A DNA stretch of 64,000 nucleotides, taken from positions 1 to 64,000 of the forward strand of contig NZ_JAFCKJ010000011.1 of the NCBI RefSeq assembly GCF_018130465.1, written 5' to 3'. The position numbers were made by a program, and so were the translations under genes. Below the pieces are notes generated by a model. It was not told the DNA's origin. It saw only the letters and a list, made by a program, of their open reading frames with translations, and made no database searches. The DNA comes from Bradyrhizobium canariense. Its GTDB lineage: Bacteria > Pseudomonadota > Alphaproteobacteria > Rhizobiales > Xanthobacteraceae. Positions 1 through 9,299 of the stretch are shown here, in pieces. The first letter of the stretch is position 1; every line of letters starts with the position of its first letter.

Positions 1-96
1 CCCGTCGTCGTCGACCTCCGCAACATCTACCGCCCCGAGGACATGGCTGCGGCCGGCTTCACCTACGAGAGCGTCGGACGGTCGTCCCAAGCTTGA
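1..96 (+). CDS. ugd: UDP-glucose 6-dehydrogenase, C-terminal fragment
   Basis: The first 96 bases are open in frame 1 and end in TGA. They encode the last 31 residues of a protein that begins before the window. The tail contains VVDLRNIYRPEDM followed by GFTYESVGR, which is the conserved C-terminal nucleotide-sugar dehydrogenase segment of UDP-glucose 6-dehydrogenase (UDP-glucose to UDP-glucuronate, a precursor for surface polysaccharides). Only the tail is visible, so a closely related GDP-mannose or UDP-sugar dehydrogenase cannot be excluded. Confidence 0.75.
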   Translation, partial: PVVVDLRNIYRPEDMAAAGFTYESVGRSSQA

Positions 97-254
97 CAGG
101 CTAGCCTGCCAGGTAAGCCCTGGCACGGCAATGCGGAGCTGAGCTTCGCTCGCCCCACCACGGGCGGGCGAAACCTTCGCCGATGGGCTATGCTCTGTTC
201 GCACGAGGCGGCGGCACTTCGCTCGTCAGCCTCGGTTTCGCGATGAGGACGGTC

Positions 255-1145
255 ATGACCGACGACACGCACACGATCCGCAGCGGCGGGCTCACCGCGA
301 CCATCAAGGCGCAAGGCGCCGAGATGTGTTCGCTGGCGAGCGATGCCGGCGTCGAGTTCGTCTGGCAGGCGGAGGCGGCCTGGCCGCGGCATGCGCCGCT
401 GCTGTTTCCGATCGTCGGGCGTCTCGCCAATGACGAATTGCGGCACCGGGGCAGAACCTACCGGATGACTCAGCACGGCTTCGCGCGTGACAGCCGCTTT
501 GCGTGGGCGGAACGTGGTGAAAGTCGCTGTGTCCTGGTGCTCGAAGACAGCGAGACGACGCGCGCGCTCTACCCGTTCGCGTTCCGCCTGACGGCAAGCT
601 ATACGCTCGATGAATCCGGTCTCGATCTTTCACTCACGATCGCGAACACCGGCAAGGAGACATTGCCGGCCTCGCTCGGCGGCCATCCCGCTTTCAACTG
701 GCCGCTCCAACCGGGGCTGACGAAGGAGAGCTACGCGATGAGCTTCGCGAGCGCAGAGCCATCTCCCGTCCGCCGTCTCGACGGTGGCTTGCTGCGCCCG
801 GCAACGGAGCCAAGCCCCGTGAACGGCACAGTGCTGCCCTTGTCCGAATCCCTGTTCGTCGACGACGCAATCATCTTCGATCGGATCGCGAGCAATTCGG
901 TCCGCTATGCCGCGGAGCAGGGTGCGTCCACCGGGCCGTGGTTGAAAATGTCATGGCGCGGATTTCGCGAGCTTGGCGTCTGGTCGAAACCATCGGGCGC
1001 GCCGTTCCTCTGCATCGAGCCCTGGCGCGGCTATGCCAGTCCCGCCGGCTTCGATGGCGAGTTCAGCGACAAGCCGGGCCTGATGCACATCGCAGCCGGC
1101 GCAGAAGAGCTTTTGTCGTTCCGGATCGAGGTTGGATCGTCCTGA
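255..1145 (+). CDS. Aldose 1-epimerase family protein
   Basis: About 296 residues of the galactose-mutarotase-like fold, expected to interconvert alpha and beta anomers of a sugar or sugar phosphate in the cytoplasm. Supporting segments are HAPLLFPIVGRL near the N-terminus, HGFARD, the middle GGHPAFNWPL (candidate substrate-binding His) and CIEPWRGYASP near the C-terminus. The frame is open back to 183, but the protein body begins at MTDDTHTIRSGG. ATG at 255 or 243 is therefore preferred over the low-complexity upstream extension. Downstream it converges with an MBL-fold hydrolase. The substrate cannot be assigned from sequence; it lies beside sugar-nucleotide and phosphoglucomutase genes. 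Confidence 0.85.
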   Translation: MTDDTHTIRSGGLTATIKAQGAEMCSLASDAGVEFVWQAEAAWPRHAPLLFPIVGRLANDELRHRGRTYRMTQHGFARDSRFAWAERGESRCVLVLEDSETTRALYPFAFRLTASYTLDESGLDLSLTIANTGKETLPASLGGHPAFNWPLQPGLTKESYAMSFASAEPSPVRRLDGGLLRPATEPSPVNGTVLPLSESLFVDDAIIFDRIASNSVRYAAEQGASTGPWLKMSWRGFRELGVWSKPSGAPFLCIEPWRGYASPAGFDGEFSDKPGLMHIAAGAEELLSFRIEVGSS

Positions 1146-1175
1146 GGCCGGACGGCCGTCGCGCATCTCAAGTTC

Positions 1176-2024
1176 TCAGACCTCGATCCGCGTGAGGTCC
1201 TCGCCGAGCACGACAGGACCCGAGTAGTCCCGCCTGACGTCCGCAAGCAGCGCGTTCAGCATGGAATCGTCGGTGCGAGGCCGGTGATGGGTCAGCGCGA
1301 GCTTCTTGACGCCGGCCTTGGCCGCGACCTTGCCGACCGTATCGCCGCAGGCGATCGTGAATTTCGCAAGCCGTCGCAGGTGCTCGTTGTTGATCTCCGG
1401 CGTGGCGAGAAAGCAGCACTGGACCAGCAGGTCGGCTCCCTCAGCCAACCGCTCGAGACCGGGGCAGGGCACTGTGTCGCCGGAAATCGCGATGACCTTG
1501 CCCTCGGCCTCGAAGCGATAGCCGAGACACATCCAGCGCGCGAGGAAGGCCGGCGACATGTCGAGACCGTCGCCATGCGAGACGAGCTCGGCGCTGATCT
1601 TCCAGCGCCCGGTGTCGAGAACGGGGCCCGGTATAATGTCGGTCGCGACGACCGGTTTCCAGCCGCCGAAGCTCGGCTCGCCCTGATCGCGCCAGGTGAT
1701 GTCCTTGTCGTAGACCTGCGTGACCAGCGTACTGACGAGCCGTTCGGTATCCGGCGGTCCATAGATGCGCAGATCGTCCTTGCGCCCATGCAGCCATGAA
1801 TTGAGCATCACGTCGTAGAGGTCGCCGATGTGGTCGAAATGGTGATGGGTGAGAAAGACCGTGTTGATGGAGCCGAGCGGCACGTTGGCCTTGCTGAGCT
1901 GCACCATGACGCCGCGGCCTGCGTCGATCAGGATGTTTTCCTCGCCGAGCCTGATCAGCGTGGTCGTCGCCATGCGGCGCGGGTCCGGGCGCGGGCCGCC
2001 GGTGCCGAGCAGTATGACTTCCAT
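1176..2024 (-). CDS. MBL-fold metallo-hydrolase (RNase Z-like)
   Basis: About 282 residues. The N-terminus MEVILLGTGGPRPDP and the motif HHHFDHIGD (HxHxDH, two-zinc site) are typical of the RNase Z/arylsulfatase-like branch of metallo-beta-lactamase-fold enzymes. Further metal ligands are plausible in ISGDTVPC and in LTHHRPR near the end. The start is placed at MEVILLG because the 12 upstream codons do not match the family and the fold begins here. No signal peptide is seen. The reaction could be phosphodiester or other ester hydrolysis. A true tRNA 3'-endonuclease role is not supported because the usual extended exosite arm is not evident. Confidence 0.85.
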   Translation of the reverse strand: MEVILLGTGGPRPDPRRMATTTLIRLGEENILIDAGRGVMVQLSKANVPLGSINTVFLTHHHFDHIGDLYDVMLNSWLHGRKDDLRIYGPPDTERLVSTLVTQVYDKDITWRDQGEPSFGGWKPVVATDIIPGPVLDTGRWKISAELVSHGDGLDMSPAFLARWMCLGYRFEAEGKVIAISGDTVPCPGLERLAEGADLLVQCCFLATPEINNEHLRRLAKFTIACGDTVGKVAAKAGVKKLALTHHRPRTDDSMLNALLADVRRDYSGPVVLGEDLTRIEV

Positions 2025-2169
2025 GGCGCCACCTCCTGGTGCAGACTTTTCGGGGCGCACAGTAGGTTTGAAGCTCTTGGCGGGGCAAGCTGCCGTGCGC
2101 CAAGGGGGGCAGCGCTACGTTTTCGCACAACTGCCGCTTGTGCCTGCAGGGGCCCGCACATGATGCGCG

Positions 2170-2196
2170 GTATGAGAATTGTGGGCTAATTCATAC
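2170..2196. promoter_or_regulatory. Interrupted inverted repeat upstream of the response regulator
   Basis: GTATGA (2170-2175) and its reverse complement TCATAC (2191-2196) are spaced 21 bp centre to centre, two helical turns. They lie about 90-115 bp before the preferred start of the OmpR-type regulator. Position suggests a regulator-binding site; no binding protein can be named. Confidence 0.25.
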
Positions 2197-2283
2197 TTAA
2201 TGCGTCAAGATCGTGGCCATTATTGTTTGGGCGTCACAACACGCCTAGTATTCTGGCAGGCAATTTCGGGGGCTCGAATAGTC

Positions 2284-3099
2284 GTGAATGTTCGTTCACA
2301 GGACATCGCATTGCGCGACGACTTGAATTTTCAGGCCGGCCCGCAGGCACACAGGACATCCAACATCGTGGCTGATGCCGCACTTCAGGAATTGCGTGTC
2401 GCTGGCCGCGAGCGGCTGATCGTCGTCGAGGACGATCCGGTGACGCGGACGATGCTGGTCGGTTATTTCAGCGAGAACAATTTCGACGTGGTCGGCGCCG
2501 GCTCCTGCGCGGAATGCCGCCAGGCGCTGCGGGCGCGGACCGATCTCGTCTTCCTCGACGTGCAGCTGCCTGATGGCGACGGCTTCGATCTCGCCAAGGA
2601 GATCCAGGCGACCAGCAACGCGGGCATCATCTTCGTGACGCGCCGCGACACCGACGTCGATCGCATCCTCGGCCTCGAGGTCGCGGGCGACCATTACGTC
2701 ACCAAGCCGATCAATTTGCGCGACCTGCTCGCTCGCGCGCGCAGCGTGCTGCGGCGGCGCTCGATCGACCGCAAGGCCGCGCGCAGCCACAATTCGATCG
2801 CCTTCGGCGATTGGATCATCGACCTGACGCGGCGCGAGCTGCTTGGCAGCGACGGCAAGCCGGTGGCGCTGACGCGCGCCGAATTCGACCTGCTCGCGGC
2901 GCTCGTCGGTGCCGACGGCAGGCCGCTCAGCCGCGACTATCTGATCGAGGTCGTCAGCAACCGCCAGGCCGAGGTCGACATCCGCACTGTCGATGCGTTG
3001 GTGGCGCGGCTGCGCCGCAAGCTCGTCGGCAGCGGCACGCCTGTCATCACCACCGTCACCGGCGTCGGCTACAAGCTCGCGCTCAGCGAGCGGCTTTAG
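2284..3099 (+). CDS. OmpR/PhoB-family response regulator
   Basis: About 271 residues. The receiver domain reads LIVVEDDPVTRTML with LVFLDVQLPDGDGF (phospho-acceptor Asp) and YVTKPINLRDLLARA (conserved Lys). A winged-helix domain follows, with LTRAEFDLLAALV and DIRTVDALVARLRRKL ending in TVTGVGYKL. It is predicted to bind DNA after phosphorylation by a sensor kinase not encoded next to it (an orphan regulator here). The frame is open from 2179, but the residues before NVRSQD do not resemble the family. GTG at 2284 is chosen tentatively. An unusually long N-terminal lead of about 40 residues precedes the receiver domain. Confidence 0.85.
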   Translation: MNVRSQDIALRDDLNFQAGPQAHRTSNIVADAALQELRVAGRERLIVVEDDPVTRTMLVGYFSENNFDVVGAGSCAECRQALRARTDLVFLDVQLPDGDGFDLAKEIQATSNAGIIFVTRRDTDVDRILGLEVAGDHYVTKPINLRDLLARARSVLRRRSIDRKAARSHNSIAFGDWIIDLTRRELLGSDGKPVALTRAEFDLLAALVGADGRPLSRDYLIEVVSNRQAEVDIRTVDALVARLRRKLVGSGTPVITTVTGVGYKLALSERL

Positions 3100-3134
3100 C
3101 TTCGCCTGGCGAAAGATCCGATCGCCCTCGCGCC

Positions 3135-4277
3135 TTATCGCGCGCGGGCGCTCTGGTCTGTCGATATGCTTGGCGCAGCCCCGGCCAATTTGTCGTCGAC
3201 CGCATAGAGCGTGCAGCTGGGCGACCATTTCATGCAGGCGCCGAGTGAATCGCGCTGGGCGTCGTCGGCCGTCGCGCGCCCCGAGCGCCAGCCGTAACCA
3301 CCGTTCGGCGACACCGCAAAAGCCTTGTGCGGCATCGTGCTGGCGAGATAGCGCGAGAATTCGGCGCGCGCGGCCTCGTTGAGCTGGGCCGGCGGCGGCA
3401 GCGGATCGGGCGGGCTCAGGATATCGTGGCCGAGACCTCGCTCGCGCAGGAAGGCGTCGAGATACGGCGTCCATTGCGGGCGGCCCACGACCGAATAGAG
3501 ATAGTGGCCATCGTCGCCGTAAGGCGGCGCCGCGATGAATTTCGCGATGCCGCCACTGGCGCGAAATCCGTCATGGAAGCGGCGCGCCAGTTCGGGACCG
3601 AAGTACGAATCGTTGGTGGCATAGACCCACAGCATCGGCGCGCGCGAGGTTTTGCCGAACGTGGCGAAGGCCTCAACCAGCCCGTCGGGATTGCAGACGT
3701 CGTCGTCGTCGCGCGAGCCGCGCCCGCCGGCAAAGCTGATCGCGGCGACGAGACCCGCGGGGGCCTGCGCGGTCAACGCGACGGTGGCGAGTCCGCCGGC
3801 GGAATGGCCGGCCGCGATCATGCCTGATGTCGTCACGTCGCTTCGGCGCGCCATCGCCTCGATCGCCGCGCGCAAATCCGCGACCGCGACCGCCGCCGCC
3901 GGCAGGTAGGCGGCATTGGCGCAACCTCTGACGCTGTCGACGCGCCCGCCGGGCGAGGTGCCGTAGCCGCGCCGCATCACGATCAGCGCGGCAAAGCCGC
4001 GCCGGGCATATTCCAGAGCGATGCCGTAATATTTGTGCGCGGACATCGTCGCGCGGTCGTCGAAACTGCGCGGCGAGCCGTGGCTGAGCAGCGCCAGCGG
4101 ATAGCGCTTCGTCCCGGCCGGCCGAACCAGGAACGCCTCCAGTCCCTGTGGTCCGGCCTCGGCCGTCGGGATGCGCAGGTCCTCGGTGTAGAACTCCGCG
4201 GCCATCGCATTGGGCACGATGCCAGCCGTTGCAAGCCAGGCAATCAGAACAACCAAGAGCCTCTGAAACAGCGTCAT
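3135..4277 (-). CDS. Secreted alpha/beta hydrolase (dienelactone-hydrolase-like)
   Basis: About 380 residues. The N-terminus has a Sec signal peptide (hydrophobic [15 protein letters not shown], cleavage near AMA|AEFYTE), so it is probably periplasmic. The hydrolase core shows LALLSHGSP (oxyanion region), the nucleophile elbow GHSAGG, and late Asp and His candidates ([20 protein letters not shown]). It may cleave esters or act as a peptidase; the substrate is unknown. The C-terminal part carries a second small region ([14 protein letters not shown]) resembling DUF4189-type stress/adhesion tails. The start is set at MTLFQRLL, which gives a clean signal peptide. It is divergent from pgm. Confidence 0.8.
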   Translation of the reverse strand: MTLFQRLLVVLIAWLATAGIVPNAMAAEFYTEDLRIPTAEAGPQGLEAFLVRPAGTKRYPLALLSHGSPRSFDDRATMSAHKYYGIALEYARRGFAALIVMRRGYGTSPGGRVDSVRGCANAAYLPAAAVAVADLRAAIEAMARRSDVTTSGMIAAGHSAGGLATVALTAQAPAGLVAAISFAGGRGSRDDDDVCNPDGLVEAFATFGKTSRAPMLWVYATNDSYFGPELARRFHDGFRASGGIAKFIAAPPYGDDGHYLYSVVGRPQWTPYLDAFLRERGLGHDILSPPDPLPPPAQLNEAARAEFSRYLASTMPHKAFAVSPNGGYGWRSGRATADDAQRDSLGACMKWSPSCTLYAVDDKLAGAAPSISTDQSARAR

Positions 4278-4419
4278 GCCCCGACTCGAAAAGCCCCGAT
4301 CGAAAGACCATAGCATGATCTCAGGAACGGCCGCCCCATCGCGTGTGTTGTGCTCTTGGCGGGGGCTTGGCCGATGCTATGGTATTGCGCAATCTCTACG
4401 ACAGGACGAGGTATATCCA

Positions 4420-6066
<1,647 letters not shown>

Positions 6067-6130
6067 TGCGCCAAGCCGAAGGGCCGTGCCGCCTTCGCGA
6101 CCAAGGGAAGGCCTCGCCGTACCACACGGT

Positions 6131-6232
6131 GTCATCGCCCGCGCAGGCGGGCGATCCAGTACTCCGCGGCGGAATTGTCTGAACCAAGACCGCCGCGGAG
6201 TACTGGATTCCCCGCTTTCGCGGGGAATGACA
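6131..6232. repeat. Extragenic palindromic repeat element
   Basis: A composite inverted repeat. A perfect 19-bp arm (6154-6172) repeats inverted at 6190-6208, flanked by two smaller hairpins (6136-6153 and 6210-6225) and bounded by GTCAT/ATGAC. The core (ATCCAGTACTCCGCG) recurs at 11.5 and 28.3 kb. It can fold into a long stem and may terminate pgm transcription. No transposase or target duplication was recognised. Confidence 0.8.
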
Positions 6233-6244
6233 TCGATCTCAGTA

Positions 6245-6325
6245 TGTATACACAAATGGAAGTATTGGTAATTAGGTAGAGGCATTTTGGCCTTGAATCG
6301 TTCTGTGTCCCCGCTATTGTATACA
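6245..6325. promoter_or_regulatory. Twin TGTATACA operators and promoter of the van cluster
   Basis: The 8-bp palindrome TGTATACA occurs at 6245-6252 and again at 6318-6325, 73 bp (about seven helical turns) apart. A TTGAAT/TATTGT promoter-like pair (6293-6298 and 6315-6320) places the second palindrome over the -10 region. GT-N2-AC palindromes are the known recognition type of FadR-subfamily GntR proteins, and such a regulator is encoded within this cluster. Repression by it is inferred. Confidence 0.55.
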
Positions 6326-6357
6326 TTAAGTATTCAGAACCCTTGGGAGTGAGACCG

Positions 6358-7407
6358 ATGACAAAGCCCTTCCCGATGAACGCGTGGTACGTCGCCGCCT
6401 GGGATGCCGACGTGAAGCCGGCGCTGCTGCCGCGGACGATCTGCGGCAAGCACGTCGTGATGTATCGCAAGGCCGATGGCTCGGTGGCCGCGCTGGAGGA
6501 TGCCTGCTGGCACCGCCTGGTGCCGCTGTCCAAGGGCCGGCTCGAAGGCGACACCGTCGTCTGCGGCTATCACGGCCTGAAATACAATGCGCAGGGGCGC
6601 TGCACCTTCATGCCCTCGCAGGAGACCATCAACCCGTCGGCCTGCGTGCGCGCCTATCCCGTGGTCGAGCGTCACCGCTACATCTGGCTCTGGATGGGCG
6701 ATCCCGCGCTGGCCGATCCCGCGCTGGTGCCCGACATGCACTGGAATCACGACCCGGCCTGGGCCGGCGACGGCAAGACTATCCGCGTCAATTGCGACTA
6801 CCGCCTCGTGCTCGACAATCTCATGGACCTCACCCACGAGACTTTCGTGCACGGCTCGTCCATCGGCAACGAGGCGGTTGCAGAGGCGCCGTTTGATGTC
6901 ACCCATGGCGAGAAGACGGTGACGGTGACGCGCTGGATGCGCGGCATCGAGGCGCCGCCGTTCTGGGCCAAGCAGCTCGGCAAATCAGGCCTCGTCGACC
7001 GCTGGCAGATCATCCGCTTCGAGGCGCCGTGCACGATTGCCATCGACGTCGGCGTGGCACCGACCGGCACCGGCGCGCCCGAAGGCGACCGCTCGCAGGG
7101 CGTCAACGGCTTCGTGCTCAACACCATCACGCCGGAGACCGAGAAGACCTGCCACTATTTCTGGGCGTTCGTGCGCAACTATCAGATCGGCGAGCAGCGC
7201 ATCACCACCGAGATCCGCGAGGGCGTCTCCGGCATCTTCCACGAGGACGAGCTGATCCTCGAAGCGCAGCAGCGCGCGATGGACGAGAACCCCGATCGCA
7301 TCTTCTACAATCTCAACATCGACGCCGGCGCGATGTGGACGCGCAAGCTGATCGACAAGATGGTGGCGAAGGAAAACCCGCCGCAGCACCTCCAGGCCGC
7401 GGAGTAG
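6358..7407 (+). CDS. vanA: Rieske oxygenase, vanillate O-demethylase subunit A type
   Basis: Terminal oxygenase of a two-component demethylase, probably converting vanillate (or a similar methoxy-aromatic) to the catechol with release of formaldehyde. The 349-residue protein has a Rieske [2Fe-2S] site, C50-x-H52 and C69-x2-H72, and a mononuclear iron site in N154-x2-D157-x2-H160-x4-H165. The start ATG at 6358 follows a GGGAGTGAG ribosome-binding site. It is followed after 4 bases by a GntR regulator and then by the reductase gene, so electron delivery by the vanB product is expected. Substrate identity is inferred from family and context; a related methyl-monooxygenase is possible. Confidence 0.85.
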   Translation: MTKPFPMNAWYVAAWDADVKPALLPRTICGKHVVMYRKADGSVAALEDACWHRLVPLSKGRLEGDTVVCGYHGLKYNAQGRCTFMPSQETINPSACVRAYPVVERHRYIWLWMGDPALADPALVPDMHWNHDPAWAGDGKTIRVNCDYRLVLDNLMDLTHETFVHGSSIGNEAVAEAPFDVTHGEKTVTVTRWMRGIEAPPFWAKQLGKSGLVDRWQIIRFEAPCTIAIDVGVAPTGTGAPEGDRSQGVNGFVLNTITPETEKTCHYFWAFVRNYQIGEQRITTEIREGVSGIFHEDELILEAQQRAMDENPDRIFYNLNIDAGAMWTRKLIDKMVAKENPPQHLQAAE

Positions 7408-7411
7408 CGAT

Positions 7412-8164
7412 ATGGCCGAGCGTGAGGTCGACCGCTCCGTCTCGCAGACCGTGAAAGCGCAGCTCGCGCTGCGCGACCAGCTCCTGTCGGGCTCGCTGCG
7501 CCCGGGCGAGCGCATCTCCGAGCTCCAGGCGGTGGAGACGACCGGCGCATCGCGCACCCCGGTGCGCATGGCGCTGGTGCGGCTGGAGGAGGAGGGCCTG
7601 CTGGAGGCGATTCCCTCCGGCGGCTTCATGGTGAAGGCGTTTTCGGAGCGCGACATCTCCGATTCCATCGAGCTGCGCGGCACGCTGGAGGGGCTCGCCG
7701 CGCGCTTTGCCGCCGAGCGCGGCGTTTCCGCGCGCGAGCTCGAGCCATTGAAGGAATGTCTTTCCGCGATCGACGAGTTGCTGCGCCAGGTCCCTATCTC
7801 GGTCGATGCGTTCTCGTCCTATGTCACGCTGAATGCACGCTTCCACGCGCTGCTCACGGAATTGTCGCGCAGCCCGCCCTTGATCCGGCAGATCGACCGC
7901 GCCTCGGCGCTGCCGTTTGCCTCGCCGAGCGGTTTCGTGATGGCCCAGTCGGCGCTGCCCGAGGCGCAGCAGATCCTGATCATCGGGCAGGAGCACCACC
8001 GCGTCGTGATCGACGCGATCGAGAATCGCGAAGGCGCGCGCGCCGAGGCGGTCATGCGCGAGCATGCGCGGCTCGCGGTGCGCAATTTGCGGCTTGCGCT
8101 GCGCAACCGGACCCATCTCGACCTGCTGCCGGCGCTTGCGCTGATCAAGACCGCAACTGATTGA
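7412..8164 (+). CDS. vanR: GntR-family regulator, FadR/FCD subfamily
   Basis: 250 residues. The N-terminal winged helix (LRDQLLSGSLRPGERISELQ, TPVRMALVRLEEEGLLEAI) is followed by an all-helical FCD ligand domain with histidine-containing motifs (FHALLTEL, EHHRVVIDAI). FCD regulators usually repress a catabolic operon until the substrate or an intermediate binds. This gene sits between the oxygenase and reductase genes, so it is likely to be an autoregulated repressor of the cluster acting on the TGTATACA sites upstream of vanA. The specific name is by context; the effector is presumed to be vanillate. Confidence 0.82.
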   Translation: MAEREVDRSVSQTVKAQLALRDQLLSGSLRPGERISELQAVETTGASRTPVRMALVRLEEEGLLEAIPSGGFMVKAFSERDISDSIELRGTLEGLAARFAAERGVSARELEPLKECLSAIDELLRQVPISVDAFSSYVTLNARFHALLTELSRSPPLIRQIDRASALPFASPSGFVMAQSALPEAQQILIIGQEHHRVVIDAIENREGARAEAVMREHARLAVRNLRLALRNRTHLDLLPALALIKTATD

Positions 8165-8174
8165 GGGGAGTGCC

Positions 8175-9155
8175 ATGCGCTTCATCGAAACCTGGATTCC
8201 GGCGACGCTCGTCTCGACGCGCGATCTCGCGCCGGGTATCCGCGAATTCCTGATTCGTCCTGAGCAGTTCGACGGCGCCGCCTATCCGGTCGGCAGCCAC
8301 ATCAACGTCAGCGTCACCATCGACGGCTTGCCCGAGACGCGGTCCTATTCGCTGGTTGGGGAAGCCTCGTCGCGGGGCTTGAGGATCGCGGTGCGCCGCG
8401 CGGAGGATTCGCGCGGCGGCTCGCGCTATATGTGGTCATTGCAGCCGGGCGCACGGCTCGACATCACGACGCCCGCCTCGCTGCTGGCGGTCGACTGGGC
8501 GCGCCAAAACTACTGCCTGATCGCCGGCGGCATCGGCATCACGCCGATCCTCGGCGCCGCGCAGGCGCTGGCGCGGCGCGGCGCCGATGTGACGCTGCAT
8601 TATGCGGTGCGCTCGCGCGCTGAGGCCGCCTATCTCGACGATCTCGGCGCAACGCTCGGTGATCGCCTGGTCGTTCACGCCAGCGATGAGGGCAAGCGAC
8701 TCGATCTCGACGCCCTGTTCGCCTCGGTGCCCAAGGACGCGCTGGTGCTGTTCTGCGGCCCGATGCGGATGCTGGATGCCGCGCGCCACGCCTGGATCGG
8801 CGCCGGCCATCCGCTCCCCGATCTCCGCTACGAGACCTTCGGTTCCAGCGGCACGCTGCCGACCGAAACGTTCCGCGTGCGCCTGAAGGGCTCCGATGTC
8901 GAACTCGAAATCCCGCGCGAGCGCTCGATGCTGGACGTGCTCAACGCGAACGGCCACGATGTGATGTACGATTGCAAGCGCGGCGAATGTGGCCTGTGCG
9001 CCATCGATGTGATCGAGGTCGACGGCGAGATCGACCATCGCGACGTCTTCTTCAGCGACCATCAGAAAGAGAGCAACCAGAAGATCTGCGCCTGCGTCTC
9101 GCGCGCCCGCGGCACCATCACCGTGGACACGCTGCTGCGGGCGGATCCGGTCTGA
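8175..9155 (+). CDS. vanB: PDR/VanB-family oxidoreductase (vanillate demethylase reductase)
   Basis: 326 residues. An FMN/ferredoxin-reductase-like domain (RSYSLVGE flavin-binding motif), an NAD-binding domain (LIAGGIGITPIL, LFCGPMRML) and a C-terminal plant-type [2Fe-2S] domain (C267, C272, C275 and a fourth Cys in NQKICACVS) occur in the phthalate-dioxygenase-reductase order. It transfers electrons from NADH to the Rieske oxygenase encoded two genes upstream. ATG follows GAGGGGAGTGCC, a strong ribosome-binding site, 10 bases after the regulator stop. This arrangement supports one transcript vanA-vanR-vanB. Confidence 0.87.
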   Translation: MRFIETWIPATLVSTRDLAPGIREFLIRPEQFDGAAYPVGSHINVSVTIDGLPETRSYSLVGEASSRGLRIAVRRAEDSRGGSRYMWSLQPGARLDITTPASLLAVDWARQNYCLIAGGIGITPILGAAQALARRGADVTLHYAVRSRAEAAYLDDLGATLGDRLVVHASDEGKRLDLDALFASVPKDALVLFCGPMRMLDAARHAWIGAGHPLPDLRYETFGSSGTLPTETFRVRLKGSDVELEIPRERSMLDVLNANGHDVMYDCKRGECGLCAIDVIEVDGEIDHRDVFFSDHQKESNQKICACVSRARGTITVDTLLRADPV

Positions 9156-9178
9156 GGCAGGGTTATCGGCCTGCATGG

Positions 9179-9282
9179 TTCGAGACGCGCCGCAAGCGGC
9201 GCTCCTCACCATGAGGAGCTAAGAGTCGCGCCGCGGAAAAAGACCTCATCCTGAGGGGCCCGCCAAAGGCGGGCGTCTCGAA
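9179..9282. repeat. Extragenic multi-hairpin repeat
   Basis: Outer arms TTCGAGACGC (9179-9188) and GCGTCTCGAA (9273-9282) enclose four smaller perfect hairpins, including GCTCCTC/GAGGAGC and GCCCGCC/GGCGGGC. It lies between the convergent vanB and the GGDEF-EAL gene, so it probably also acts as a transcription end. Confidence 0.7.
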
Positions 9283-9299
9283 GGATGGCCGCAGAGGAC

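Noticed and set aside
101-115. Sigma-54 promoter (TGGCAC...TGC)
   Set aside because: The GG to GC spacing is 9, not 10, and the downstream element does not fit.
4323-4349. GGAAC-N17-TGTT as an EcfG promoter for pgm
   Set aside because: One mismatch in the -10 element and about 70 bases from the start; weaker than the accepted sites and no stress link.
6131-6232. CRISPR-like or transposon end
   Set aside because: Copies are single composite palindromes, not spaced direct repeats; no Cas or transposase gene in the window.
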